34,510 nt of DNA, taken from Verrucomicrobiales bacterium (GTDB taxonomy: Bacteria; Verrucomicrobiota; Verrucomicrobiia; Verrucomicrobiales; Verrucomicrobiaceae). Both the position numbers and the translations under genes were made by a program. Location: assembly GCA_020439875.1 (NCBI GenBank), contig JAGRPD010000358.1:1-34510 (forward strand), in the 5' to 3' direction. The number at the start of each line of letters is the position of its first letter. The stretch's first letter is position 1. Shown here in pieces: positions 8,888-15,504 of this stretch. Below the pieces are notes generated by a model. The model saw nothing but the letters and a program-made list of their open reading frames with translations. It searched no databases and was not told where the DNA came from.

Positions 8888-10024
8888 ATGTCCACCACCG
8901 TCACCCACCCCCGCATCGCCATCATCGGACTCGGCTTCGGCGCTGAGTTCATCCCCATTTATCAGCGCCACCCCCATGCCGAGATGGCGGCCATTTGCCA
9001 GCGCAACCCGGATTTGCTCAAGGAAGTGGGAGACAAGTTCGGCGTCGCCAAGCGCTACACCGACTACGAGGCGCTGCTGCAGGATCCCGACATCGACGCC
9101 GTCCACATCAACACGCCCATCCCCAACCACGCAGAACATACCCTCAAGGCCCTGCGCGCGGGAAAACACGTCGCCTGCACCGTGCCCATGGCCACCAGCG
9201 TGGAGGATTGCAAAGCCATCGTCGATACCTGCCGCGAGACCGGCCTGCGCTACATGATGATGGAAACCGTCGTCTATGCCCGCGAGTTCCTCTACATGAA
9301 GCACCTGCATGACCAGGGCGAGCTGGGCAAGCTGCAGTTCCTCAAAGCCAGCCACCAGCAGGACATGGACGGCTGGCCGGGCTACTGGCCGGGCCTGCCG
9401 CCCATGCACTACGCCACCCATTGTGTCGGTCCGGTCCTAGGCCTCGCCCGCAACCAGGCAGAGTTTGTCAGCTGCTTCCCCTCCGGCACCATTCGCGAAG
9501 AAATGCACGCCTGCTACGGCTCCCCCTTCGCCGTAGAGACCACCCACATCCGCTTCAAAGACAGCGATCTCAGCGCCCAGGTCTATCGTTCACTCTTCGA
9601 CGTCGCCCGCCAGTATCGCGAGAGTTTCGAAGTCTATGGCTCTCAAAAATCCGTCGAATGGCCCCTCATCGAAGGTCGGCCCCTCGTCCTCCACACCGCC
9701 AAAAAACCCGAACCCGAAATCCCCGAAGAAGTTCATTGCCCCGACTTCGCAGATCGTCTGCCGCCTGAAATTGCCCCCTTCACCACCGGCGGTGTCTATG
9801 GTGGAGAGGGAGGGGAAGAACACCTCAGCTTCACTCAGGGCGCTGGTCATGGCGGCTCGCACCCCCACCTTGTGCATCAGTTCATCGAGTACCTCCGTGG
9901 CCACGGCGAAGGGTACCCCGATGAAGTGCAATCCGCCAACATCACTCTCTGCGGCATCCTCGCCCATGAGTCCGCTTTGAAAAATGGCGAACTCATCCGC
10001 CTGCCGGAATGGTCGCTCAAGTAA
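8888..10024 (+). CDS. Gfo/Idh/MocA-family oxidoreductase with variant active-site motif
   Basis: This 378-residue, probably cytoplasmic NAD(P)-dependent enzyme belongs to a family acting on sugars, inositols and their keto derivatives. The Rossmann fold is clear: IAIIGLGFGAEF (nucleotide loop GLGFGA), then a strand ending DIDAVHINTPIPNHAEH. The family's catalytic EKP motif should follow GKHV; here the sequence is GKHVACTVPMA, so Lys is replaced by Val. A later THCVGP may supply the conserved His. The C-terminal substrate domain is present and full length. ATG 8888 is the family-like start; an in-frame ATG at 8828 would add 20 residues without Rossmann homology. It is divergent from the AraC gene (173 bp gap), and the hydrolase gene follows 24 bp downstream. 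Substrate unknown. Confidence 0.9.
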   Translation: MSTTVTHPRIAIIGLGFGAEFIPIYQRHPHAEMAAICQRNPDLLKEVGDKFGVAKRYTDYEALLQDPDIDAVHINTPIPNHAEHTLKALRAGKHVACTVPMATSVEDCKAIVDTCRETGLRYMMMETVVYAREFLYMKHLHDQGELGKLQFLKASHQQDMDGWPGYWPGLPPMHYATHCVGPVLGLARNQAEFVSCFPSGTIREEMHACYGSPFAVETTHIRFKDSDLSAQVYRSLFDVARQYRESFEVYGSQKSVEWPLIEGRPLVLHTAKKPEPEIPEEVHCPDFADRLPPEIAPFTTGGVYGGEGGEEHLSFTQGAGHGGSHPHLVHQFIEYLRGHGEGYPDEVQSANITLCGILAHESALKNGELIRLPEWSLK

Positions 10025-10048
10025 CCCTGGTCCCATTTCGCCGCCCCC

Positions 10049-11059
10049 ATGCAAAACTCCCCCTGCATTTTCGTCGCTGCCCTCTGCCTGCTGGCCGCGT
10101 CCTCCGCCCTGGCCGAACGCACCGTCCTCCAAGCCCGCGCCAGCGAGCTCGATCCCGCCGCGCGCGAGCACCCCGAGATCGACTTCACCTTCGGTACGGC
10201 GGAAAAACCAGCCGATTTGGAAAAAGCCTCCGTCGATCTCAGCATCCAATCTCGCGGCCAGCTCGTCATCTGGCTCATGGGTTACAACGACGAGTTGTTT
10301 GTACGGCTCAACGATTATGGACTGCACGCCATCCAGGTGCACTACGCCAACAAATGGTTCGGCAAACTCTGCCGACCCACCCCAAAAGACGGCCAAGCCC
10401 GGGGCGACGTCCGGCTTGAAGCCGCCACCGGGCAGGATCACAGCCCCGAGCTGAATCTCACCCCGCCCGATGGCATGATGGAGCGCGCCCGTCACTTCCT
10501 CATCTGGCTCGCTGAAAAGCACCCCGAAGGGAACTGGCAGCAGTTTTTGACCGAGGATCACTCCGCTGTCCGATGGGACAAAGTCATCATCTCCGGCTCC
10601 TCCCACGGCTCCACCACCGCCGCGCGCTTTGCCAAGCAGGTCCAGGTCGCTCGCGTCGTCATGCTCTGCGGCCCACGGGATCAGGATCAAGACTGGCAAG
10701 CCTTGCCTTCTGCCACCCCCGCAGAACGCTTCTTTGGCTTCAGCCATGTGCTCGATGGCGGCTGGGCCGGTGACCACTACTGCCGCAGCTGGGAACTCCT
10801 CAACCTCAATCAATTCGGTCCCATCGCCGAGGTCGAAAAAGCCCAACCACCCTACGACAACACCCGCCGCCTCATCTCCACTGCTGACGTCGGCGGCAGC
10901 GACAAACAGGCTCACTCCGCCGTCACACCAGGAAAAAACACACCGAAAGACCCCGCAGGACGCTACCTCTACGAACCCGTCTGGCGCTATCTCTACACCC
11001 ACCCCGTGGACCAAGTCGGCCTCCCCGTCCCCCGGGATCCCGACTGCAATCACAACTAA
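10049..11059 (+). CDS. Secreted alpha/beta-hydrolase-like protein (BPSS1187-like)
   Basis: The 336-residue product has a signal peptide (CIFVAALCLLAASSALA, cleavage near residue 22), so it acts in the periplasm or outside. A nucleophile elbow GSSHG (183-187, Ser185) in VIISGSSHGSTTAARFAKQ gives the alpha/beta-hydrolase fold; a GHxxG-like WLMGYN strand and C-terminal Asp/His-containing segments could complete a triad. The pattern recalls the BPSS1187-type hydrolases found in environmental bacteria, an assignment from memory. There is no lid or lipase signature, so an esterase acting on small or carbohydrate esters is possible. It lies 24 bp after the Gfo/Idh/MocA gene and was probably transcribed with it. 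The leader GCCGCCCCC before ATG has no Shine-Dalgarno. Its end coincides with a sharp fall in GC content. Confidence 0.8.
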   Translation: MQNSPCIFVAALCLLAASSALAERTVLQARASELDPAAREHPEIDFTFGTAEKPADLEKASVDLSIQSRGQLVIWLMGYNDELFVRLNDYGLHAIQVHYANKWFGKLCRPTPKDGQARGDVRLEAATGQDHSPELNLTPPDGMMERARHFLIWLAEKHPEGNWQQFLTEDHSAVRWDKVIISGSSHGSTTAARFAKQVQVARVVMLCGPRDQDQDWQALPSATPAERFFGFSHVLDGGWAGDHYCRSWELLNLNQFGPIAEVEKAQPPYDNTRRLISTADVGGSDKQAHSAVTPGKNTPKDPAGRYLYEPVWRYLYTHPVDQVGLPVPRDPDCNHN

Positions 11060-11227
11060 GGCCCGTGAAGCCGCTTCTTAAATCGCGGGAAATCGGGAGC
11101 AGAAGCAGCGTTTTCGACCCTCCAATCCAATTTGGGTTTTTTGAGGGCAAGCCAACGGCAAAGGCGGATCGTGGTCGGTTCCGCCCAGCAGGCATTCAAG
11201 CTTTTGAGCGAGATTGACAGTAAGCCA

Positions 11228-11243
11228 GCCTTAAAATTAAGGC
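11228..11243. repeat. 16-bp inverted repeat (possible operator)
   Basis: The sequence GCCTTAAAATTAAGGC has 7-bp perfect arms (GCCTTAA/TTAAGGC) around an AA centre. It lies in the non-coding gap about 400 bases upstream of the barrel gene. The size and AT-rich centre fit a dimeric repressor site, but no cognate regulator is known, and chance occurrence cannot be excluded. Confidence 0.4.
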
Positions 11244-11341
11244 GCCAGAAGAAAAGGGTGCCTTTTGGCATGAAACCGGCCTTGGCATTTGGAGGTGCCC
11301 AAGTGGGAAAATAAAACGATTGACCAAGTCTCCAATCGTGA

Positions 11342-11364
11342 ATCTCGGGCAATAAAACCGAGAT
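11342..11364. repeat. Hairpin-forming inverted repeat
   Basis: Arms ATCTCGG and CCGAGAT pair over 7 bp around a 9-base A-rich loop. There is no T tract on + afterwards, so it is unlikely to be an intrinsic terminator on that strand. Role unknown. Confidence 0.35.
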
Positions 11365-11551
11365 GGAATACGAAGGTTATTCACATTCTGATACAAAGAA
11401 ATCCACTACATTAACCTCTTTATCTTGCCGTCCGTTTGATGATTTGGAAGCTCAAAAGGCTGAAAAATCCACAAAAAGTGCCGGAAACGAAAAGTTTTGG
11501 AGATGCCAAGCCTAGGTAAATACTGTTTTTTTTGCCAGCCAACTTCTTTGG

Positions 11552-11580
11552 TTGACTTTGAAGGTCGCCTCCCTGAGTAT
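11552..11580 (+). promoter_or_regulatory. Candidate sigma-70-like promoter for the barrel gene
   Basis: TTGACT (11552-11557) matches five of six -35 positions and is followed after 17 bases by GAGTAT (11575-11580), which matches only three of six -10 positions. Transcription would begin near 11587, leaving about a 60-base leader before ATG 11649. Spacing is ideal but the -10 is poor. Confidence 0.3.
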
Positions 11581-11648
11581 CGTTCCGTTAAATCAATTTT
11601 GCTCCCTTTAGTCGCAGCCTGCTTGAGCCAGATTAACCATCGATCATC

Positions 11649-13349
11649 ATGCGCCCTATTTTTCCTTCAGCCCGACTCGCCGCGATCGCCTTCACGGCTT
11701 GGCTTGGCGTCGCCCAATTGTCCGCCCAGGTTGGTGATGTCAGGTCTGACCCCGGCTATTTTCCAACCCTCCAAGACAGCCTCACGCTGAGCGGGCCTTG
11801 GGGAGCGGATCCCGATTATCCGAGGAGTTCGGGGGGGGTATTGAATGGTCCCGACCTCACAACAATTGGCGCGACCAGTGATTTCTGGGCTTACGAGACT
11901 CAGCCGACGCCGCTCAATTGGTTGCAGCGTAATCTCCAGCCGATCGATTACGTACTTCGACCTTTCACCCGTGGTCAGGGCTTCAACTTCTTCCAAAACA
12001 CGACTGGTTTTTCATCGGTTGATGTTTCTGGGAATTTCCCCTTTCTCACGCGAAGTTACGACAAGTCGAGGTCCCACCTTGCATACCTCACTCGCGCTTA
12101 CCCAGGGATCTCAAAGTGGTCGCCGTTGTTTTTCGACGTGATGAACATATCGGCTCTTGCTGCTTATGGGCACGGCTCGCGTCAGTTTGACGTGGGAGAT
12201 GGCTTCATCGCTGGAGTATCGCCGACGATTCGTGGTGGGTTCAGATTGACGGATCGCACAGCCTTTTTGGTCGATATGCGACTCTACTTTATATATGACG
12301 AGGACACAGGCGCGGACGGTGGATTCGGTTTTTACATGACATCGGGTCAGCCTGCAGCCTTTGCGACAATTCTCCACCAGTTTGAAATTGGGCAATGGGA
12401 TATTTCACTTTTTGACTTCGTTGGTGCAGTTTCCGGATGGGATCTTTTCCGCAATCAAACCTACGATGGTGCCTTCGCGCAGACGGTAGGAGCGAGCATT
12501 GGAATTCATGAATTTGATTACAGCCGAGGAGATTGGTTTGATTCAAAAAGGGCTTGGCTATACAATCAGGCAGGAATTCGAGCTGCAGTTTTTCCAACTC
12601 GTTATTCTCGATTCCAGGCTGGGATGACGCGCCGCGACTCGTGGTCGTTTGACGGTTTTGATCACACGAAAGGTAGCGAGATCTGGCAAGCTGCCCTCAC
12701 TTATGACGACAATGGATGGCCCATCGCGCCTTCGTTAACATGGTCATCTTTCAGTCAGGATCTTTCGTTCTATCAGCACATGGCGATGCTTACGGCGACT
12801 ATGCCGCTTGATTTTACTAAAGGATGGTTATTGCTGCGTAATCTGACTTTTTCAGGAGGAATAGGATATACATTCGGAGAAAATGGAGATCAACTACTCT
12901 GGAATTTAAGCGCAAATTGGAAAGTCACATCAAGACTGTTAGCTAGACTGCATTACGCCCAAGGTTATTTCTCGCCAGACGTCGGTAGTGACTGGCTCGG
13001 AACTAACTTGGGCGGTAGTCTAGTCTGGTCTCCTTCGAAACGAGCCCGACTGGGATATCATGTTGGTTGGGCCAAAACGGATAACGAAGATACGCGGTTT
13101 TTTGGAGAGGGCTTGTTTGCCACTTATGATTTAGGCAACTACTCCCAGATCTACGGCAGTATAGGTCACCAGCAGGTGAGTCAGATTTTTGATCAAACAA
13201 CAATCCTTTACCAAATTGAACTGCGATCAAGGCTGGCAACACGTTTGCAGGGCTCTCTCGGCTATCGCAATGTGGACGTTAGTAACAATGGAACCGTGGC
13301 TGATGGTGACTGGGGGACTTTCTATCTCCAGCTAGTTCGCACTTTTTAA
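11649..13349 (+). CDS. Outer-membrane beta-barrel protein of the polysaccharide locus
   Basis: The 566-residue protein has a signal peptide (RLAAIAFTAWLGVAQLSA, cleavage near residue 26) and then a region dominated by alternating hydrophobic strands rich in Tyr, Trp, Phe and Gly, ending in a C-terminal Phe (LQLVRTF), the usual signal for BAM-dependent barrel insertion. Strand pairs such as WLLLRNLTFSGGIGYTF and LLARLHYAQGYF recur to the end, suggesting a large barrel of perhaps 16-18 strands after an N-terminal plug-like section (about 27-110). No TonB box or FecR partner is seen. Gene content downstream suggests a porin partner for the OPX export protein. Codon use is far less GC-rich than the flanks. 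A related possibility is the BBP2-type porins of exopolysaccharide loci. Exact family not recognised. Confidence 0.8.
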   Translation: MRPIFPSARLAAIAFTAWLGVAQLSAQVGDVRSDPGYFPTLQDSLTLSGPWGADPDYPRSSGGVLNGPDLTTIGATSDFWAYETQPTPLNWLQRNLQPIDYVLRPFTRGQGFNFFQNTTGFSSVDVSGNFPFLTRSYDKSRSHLAYLTRAYPGISKWSPLFFDVMNISALAAYGHGSRQFDVGDGFIAGVSPTIRGGFRLTDRTAFLVDMRLYFIYDEDTGADGGFGFYMTSGQPAAFATILHQFEIGQWDISLFDFVGAVSGWDLFRNQTYDGAFAQTVGASIGIHEFDYSRGDWFDSKRAWLYNQAGIRAAVFPTRYSRFQAGMTRRDSWSFDGFDHTKGSEIWQAALTYDDNGWPIAPSLTWSSFSQDLSFYQHMAMLTATMPLDFTKGWLLLRNLTFSGGIGYTFGENGDQLLWNLSANWKVTSRLLARLHYAQGYFSPDVGSDWLGTNLGGSLVWSPSKRARLGYHVGWAKTDNEDTRFFGEGLFATYDLGNYSQIYGSIGHQQVSQIFDQTTILYQIELRSRLATRLQGSLGYRNVDVSNNGTVADGDWGTFYLQLVRTF

Positions 13350-13427
13350 TTTGATTCTGTTATTTTACTCCGCACTCCTCCATTCGGATTAAAACAGCAA
13401 AAGCCTCCCTCTCAACCCATACAAACA

Positions 13428-14321
13428 ATGAAAACCAAGACTTCCTCACGGCCCCTTGTTAGGACCTTCTTTAGTGGAATACTCCGATCCAAAGCCTTGA
13501 TGGCTATCACCCTGGCGGGAATGCCTTATGGGGCTGATTCGGTGAATGCTCAAGATGAACATTTAAGCGCCACTGCTGGCTTGCCTCGTGGCAACGAGAC
13601 CCAGATGGATGTAGCGGGTGATGTCAGTAAATACTTTGGACAGCGTCAAAACCTTTACCGAGACCCCAACCGGAAACTGGCCAAGATCGATGTTGATGGC
13701 GACTTCAATTACGATGGCACCATCAATAACTTCGATCCTGCCGACAACGGGGCATTCCAGCAAACCCCTCCTGGACTGGTGGTTGGCGTCGGTGAATTGA
13801 CTCGCGTCGTCGTCCGACTGACACCCTATAAAATCGATTATGAGGGTCGGGCGAAGGTTCGTCTTGAGGTTACTGGGATTAATCGTGACGCAAAATCCGG
13901 AGAGTTTGATAGCGATGAAGAGCGACGCAACGGGATGGGTCATATCATTGTGTGGGACACCAACCGGGAAACCAAACTCATCGACACTCGTGATCCCGAG
14001 CGCCTGAGCTACGAGTGGACCATTGACGATCGAGTTTACCCCTACAACCTGCAGATTGTTCCACGGGCCATTTATGTGGAGGGTGTTTCGCCTTCTCCCC
14101 GGTACCAGGGCGACATCCGCCTGCTGATGTCGGTGACCGATGAGAACCCCAATTACTTGGTGGATCCCAAGGCCAATCCGGTGCGTGTGGCCCGCTTCTT
14201 CCGTCCAACCTACGACCACATTTTGCTCACTGTGACTCCGACTCCACAGGAGAAGCGCTATATCAACGCTAACGCTGAAAAAGTGTGGAGTCGCAAGGGT
14301 GACACAATGACGGATAAGTGA
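13428..14321 (+). CDS. Secreted protein with one EF-hand/dockerin-like calcium loop, unknown function
   Basis: This 297-residue product has a long N-region, a hydrophobic core (about 22-35) and likely cleavage after VNAQ (residue 42). Residues 92-103 (DFNYDGTINNFD) fit a complete EF-hand loop: Asp1, Asn3, Asp5, Gly6, Ile8 and Asp12, with a further DVDGD just before. The rest looks like a beta-sandwich: VVVRLTPYKIDYEGRAKV, then IIVWDTN, then AIYVEGVSPSPRYQGDIRL. From memory this resembles the module that precedes repeat domains in large verrucomicrobial surface proteins, here standing alone. It lies 78 bp after the barrel gene and is followed by a strong terminator, so the two probably form one transcript. 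A calcium-dependent matrix or cell-surface role is plausible but unproven. Confidence 0.75.
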   Translation: MKTKTSSRPLVRTFFSGILRSKALMAITLAGMPYGADSVNAQDEHLSATAGLPRGNETQMDVAGDVSKYFGQRQNLYRDPNRKLAKIDVDGDFNYDGTINNFDPADNGAFQQTPPGLVVGVGELTRVVVRLTPYKIDYEGRAKVRLEVTGINRDAKSGEFDSDEERRNGMGHIIVWDTNRETKLIDTRDPERLSYEWTIDDRVYPYNLQIVPRAIYVEGVSPSPRYQGDIRLLMSVTDENPNYLVDPKANPVRVARFFRPTYDHILLTVTPTPQEKRYINANAEKVWSRKGDTMTDK

Positions 14322-14377
14322 TTGGGGAGATCTTGACGAAGAGGGACCACGCCAACCAACGTTTTCAGTGCCGTTTT

Positions 14378-14421
14378 GGCTCCCGCCCTGGTTTTCTTTC
14401 TGGGGTGGGAGCCTTGCTTTT
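14378..14421 (+). terminator. Strong intrinsic terminator after the EF-hand protein gene
   Basis: An 11-bp stem (GGCTCCCGCCC at 14378-14388 with GGGTGGGAGCC at 14403-14413, one G-U pair) encloses a 14-base loop and is followed by TTGCTTTT. It lies 57 bases after the stop of the EF-hand gene and before the OPX gene, so it should separate the barrel/EF-hand transcript from the assembly operon. Confidence 0.72.
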
Positions 14422-14480
14422 GAGAGGTATTCAGTTATTTCTTGCGAGTCAATCAACAATCAATCGAATCTAAAAAGTGC

Positions 14481-15191
14481 ATGTCTGAATCTGGGCAAAG
14501 TGCGATGCAATTTGAAATTAGAACGAGATCCTTCCGCAGTGGCCGGATCCTTTTAGGCGGGTTTGCGGGCTTATTGGCGAGTTGTGCTAGTGAGCTGCCG
14601 ACACCTACCAATGTGCCTCCACCTCTTCGGCCCGTTGGTCTCGAGGTCAAAGAGGACCGCACAGTAAAAGTGGGCGAGACACTCGAAATCTTCGTCATGG
14701 AAGACCCGGAGTTTTCAGGAATGCACATTGTCCGTGAACGCGGTGACATCATTCTGCCCAAGTTGGGTCGCATTGATGTTGCAGGATTGACCGTGGAAGG
14801 CGTGCAGAATCAGATCAAGCGTCTGCTCGAAGTTTCCCAACTCAAAGAAGCGACGGTGATTGTGGACAGGGTCGGCGCGAAACCTGTGACCAATTTCACT
14901 GAAATGCCCAAGATGTTGGTGTATGTCGTTGGTGGCGTCATGCGCCCTGGACAACACATGCTTGCGGTAAAGTCGGGCGTTCCCATCTATGCTTATGAAG
15001 CTATTTTGATTGCAGGAGGACTGAGTGATTTTGCGATCGATCGGGGAGCCTATGTGTTGCGACGTTCCACGGGTGGAAAACGCACCAAGATACCGCTCGA
15101 TCTGAAGGCACTCCGCAACGGTGAGGGAACGGATATTGAATTGGGGGAAGGGGATATGGTTTTTGTTCCTGAACGGCGGTTCGCATTTTAG
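14481..15191 (+). CDS. Short OPX (Wza-family) polysaccharide export lipoprotein
   Basis: This 236-residue outer-membrane-associated lipoprotein is part of a capsule or exopolysaccharide exit channel. A clear lipobox LASC places the acylated Cys at residue 35. A PES (poly_export) domain follows (about 50-125: VKVGETLEIFVMEDPEFSG, RERGDIILPKLGRIDVAGLT), then one SLBB domain (about 137-225: YVVGGVMRPGQH, then GGLSDFAIDRGAYVLRR). The protein ends at VFVPERRFAF right after the SLBB domain, so the C-terminal membrane-spanning helix of E. coli Wza is missing. The start is uncertain: ATG 14481 is used, ATG 14505 would give a shorter n-region, and TTG 14442 is also open. No Shine-Dalgarno is seen. A new promoter must lie between the terminator (to 14421) and this gene. 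First gene of the assembly operon. Confidence 0.92.
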   Translation: MSESGQSAMQFEIRTRSFRSGRILLGGFAGLLASCASELPTPTNVPPPLRPVGLEVKEDRTVKVGETLEIFVMEDPEFSGMHIVRERGDIILPKLGRIDVAGLTVEGVQNQIKRLLEVSQLKEATVIVDRVGAKPVTNFTEMPKMLVYVVGGVMRPGQHMLAVKSGVPIYAYEAILIAGGLSDFAIDRGAYVLRRSTGGKRTKIPLDLKALRNGEGTDIELGEGDMVFVPERRFAF

Positions 15192-15257
15192 CCATTCTTG
15201 GATCCTGAGCCTTTTTTCAGTATATTTTCACGAATAACCCTAACTCGAACCACAACG

Positions 15258-15413
15258 ATGAGAACGTTCCTTTTGCTTGCTGCTTTGGCACCCGCCCTTC
15301 TTCTGAGTTCTTGTATCTACGAGTCCAGCTCACGAAAAAATGATTGGTACTTTAGTGCCGGGGAAAATCGGCATTTTGTGCCAGCGCCCGTAGCTGATCG
15401 CAACTACAGATAG
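15258..15413 (+). CDS. Small lipoprotein (51 residues), unknown function
   Basis: ATG 15258 gives a typical lipoprotein signal peptide, MRTFLLLAALAPALLLSSC, with the lipidated Cys at residue 19, leaving a mature part of only 33 residues, mostly polar (SSSRKNDWYFSAG). An upstream ATG at 15198 would add an implausible n-region. It sits 66 bp after the OPX gene and 91 bp before the sugar transferase, in the same direction. A small accessory for the export channel is possible, but nothing in the sequence specifies a role. Confidence 0.68.
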   Translation: MRTFLLLAALAPALLLSSCIYESSSRKNDWYFSAGENRHFVPAPVADRNYR

Positions 15414-15504
15414 GCTTACAGCATCGGGGTTGGCACTCGGCACATGCAGCCCCTTTACGAGCGCCTTTTGCGGCTGGTTCAACTCCCGTGGAATCACCTC
15501 AACA

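Larger units (their letters stand above)
11060..11648. other. Non-coding, lower-GC gap before the polysaccharide locus
   Basis: No convincing gene lies in these 589 bases. Short open frames on both strands (for example minus 11056-11352) match no family I recognise and lack leaders; they could be eroded coding remnants. Base composition drops clearly compared with the gene before it. A weak ACCC/GGGT stem followed by a T run lies near 11118-11141 and may end the hydrolase transcript. Two inverted repeats (11228-11243 and 11342-11364) and a possible promoter (11552-11580) are listed separately. Confidence 0.6.

Noticed and set aside
9590-11053. 487-residue minus-strand frame opposite the oxidoreductase and hydrolase genes
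   Set aside because: It runs across two genes with clear + domains and looks like a GC-driven shadow (Gly/Val/Glu-rich).
11056-11352. 98-residue minus-strand frame in the non-coding gap
   Set aside because: No recognised family, no leader, and overlap of several short frames; kept only as a possible eroded remnant.
13563-14459. 298-residue minus-strand frame opposite the EF-hand gene
   Set aside because: No motifs; the + protein has a signal peptide and a calcium loop, and the terminator fits +.
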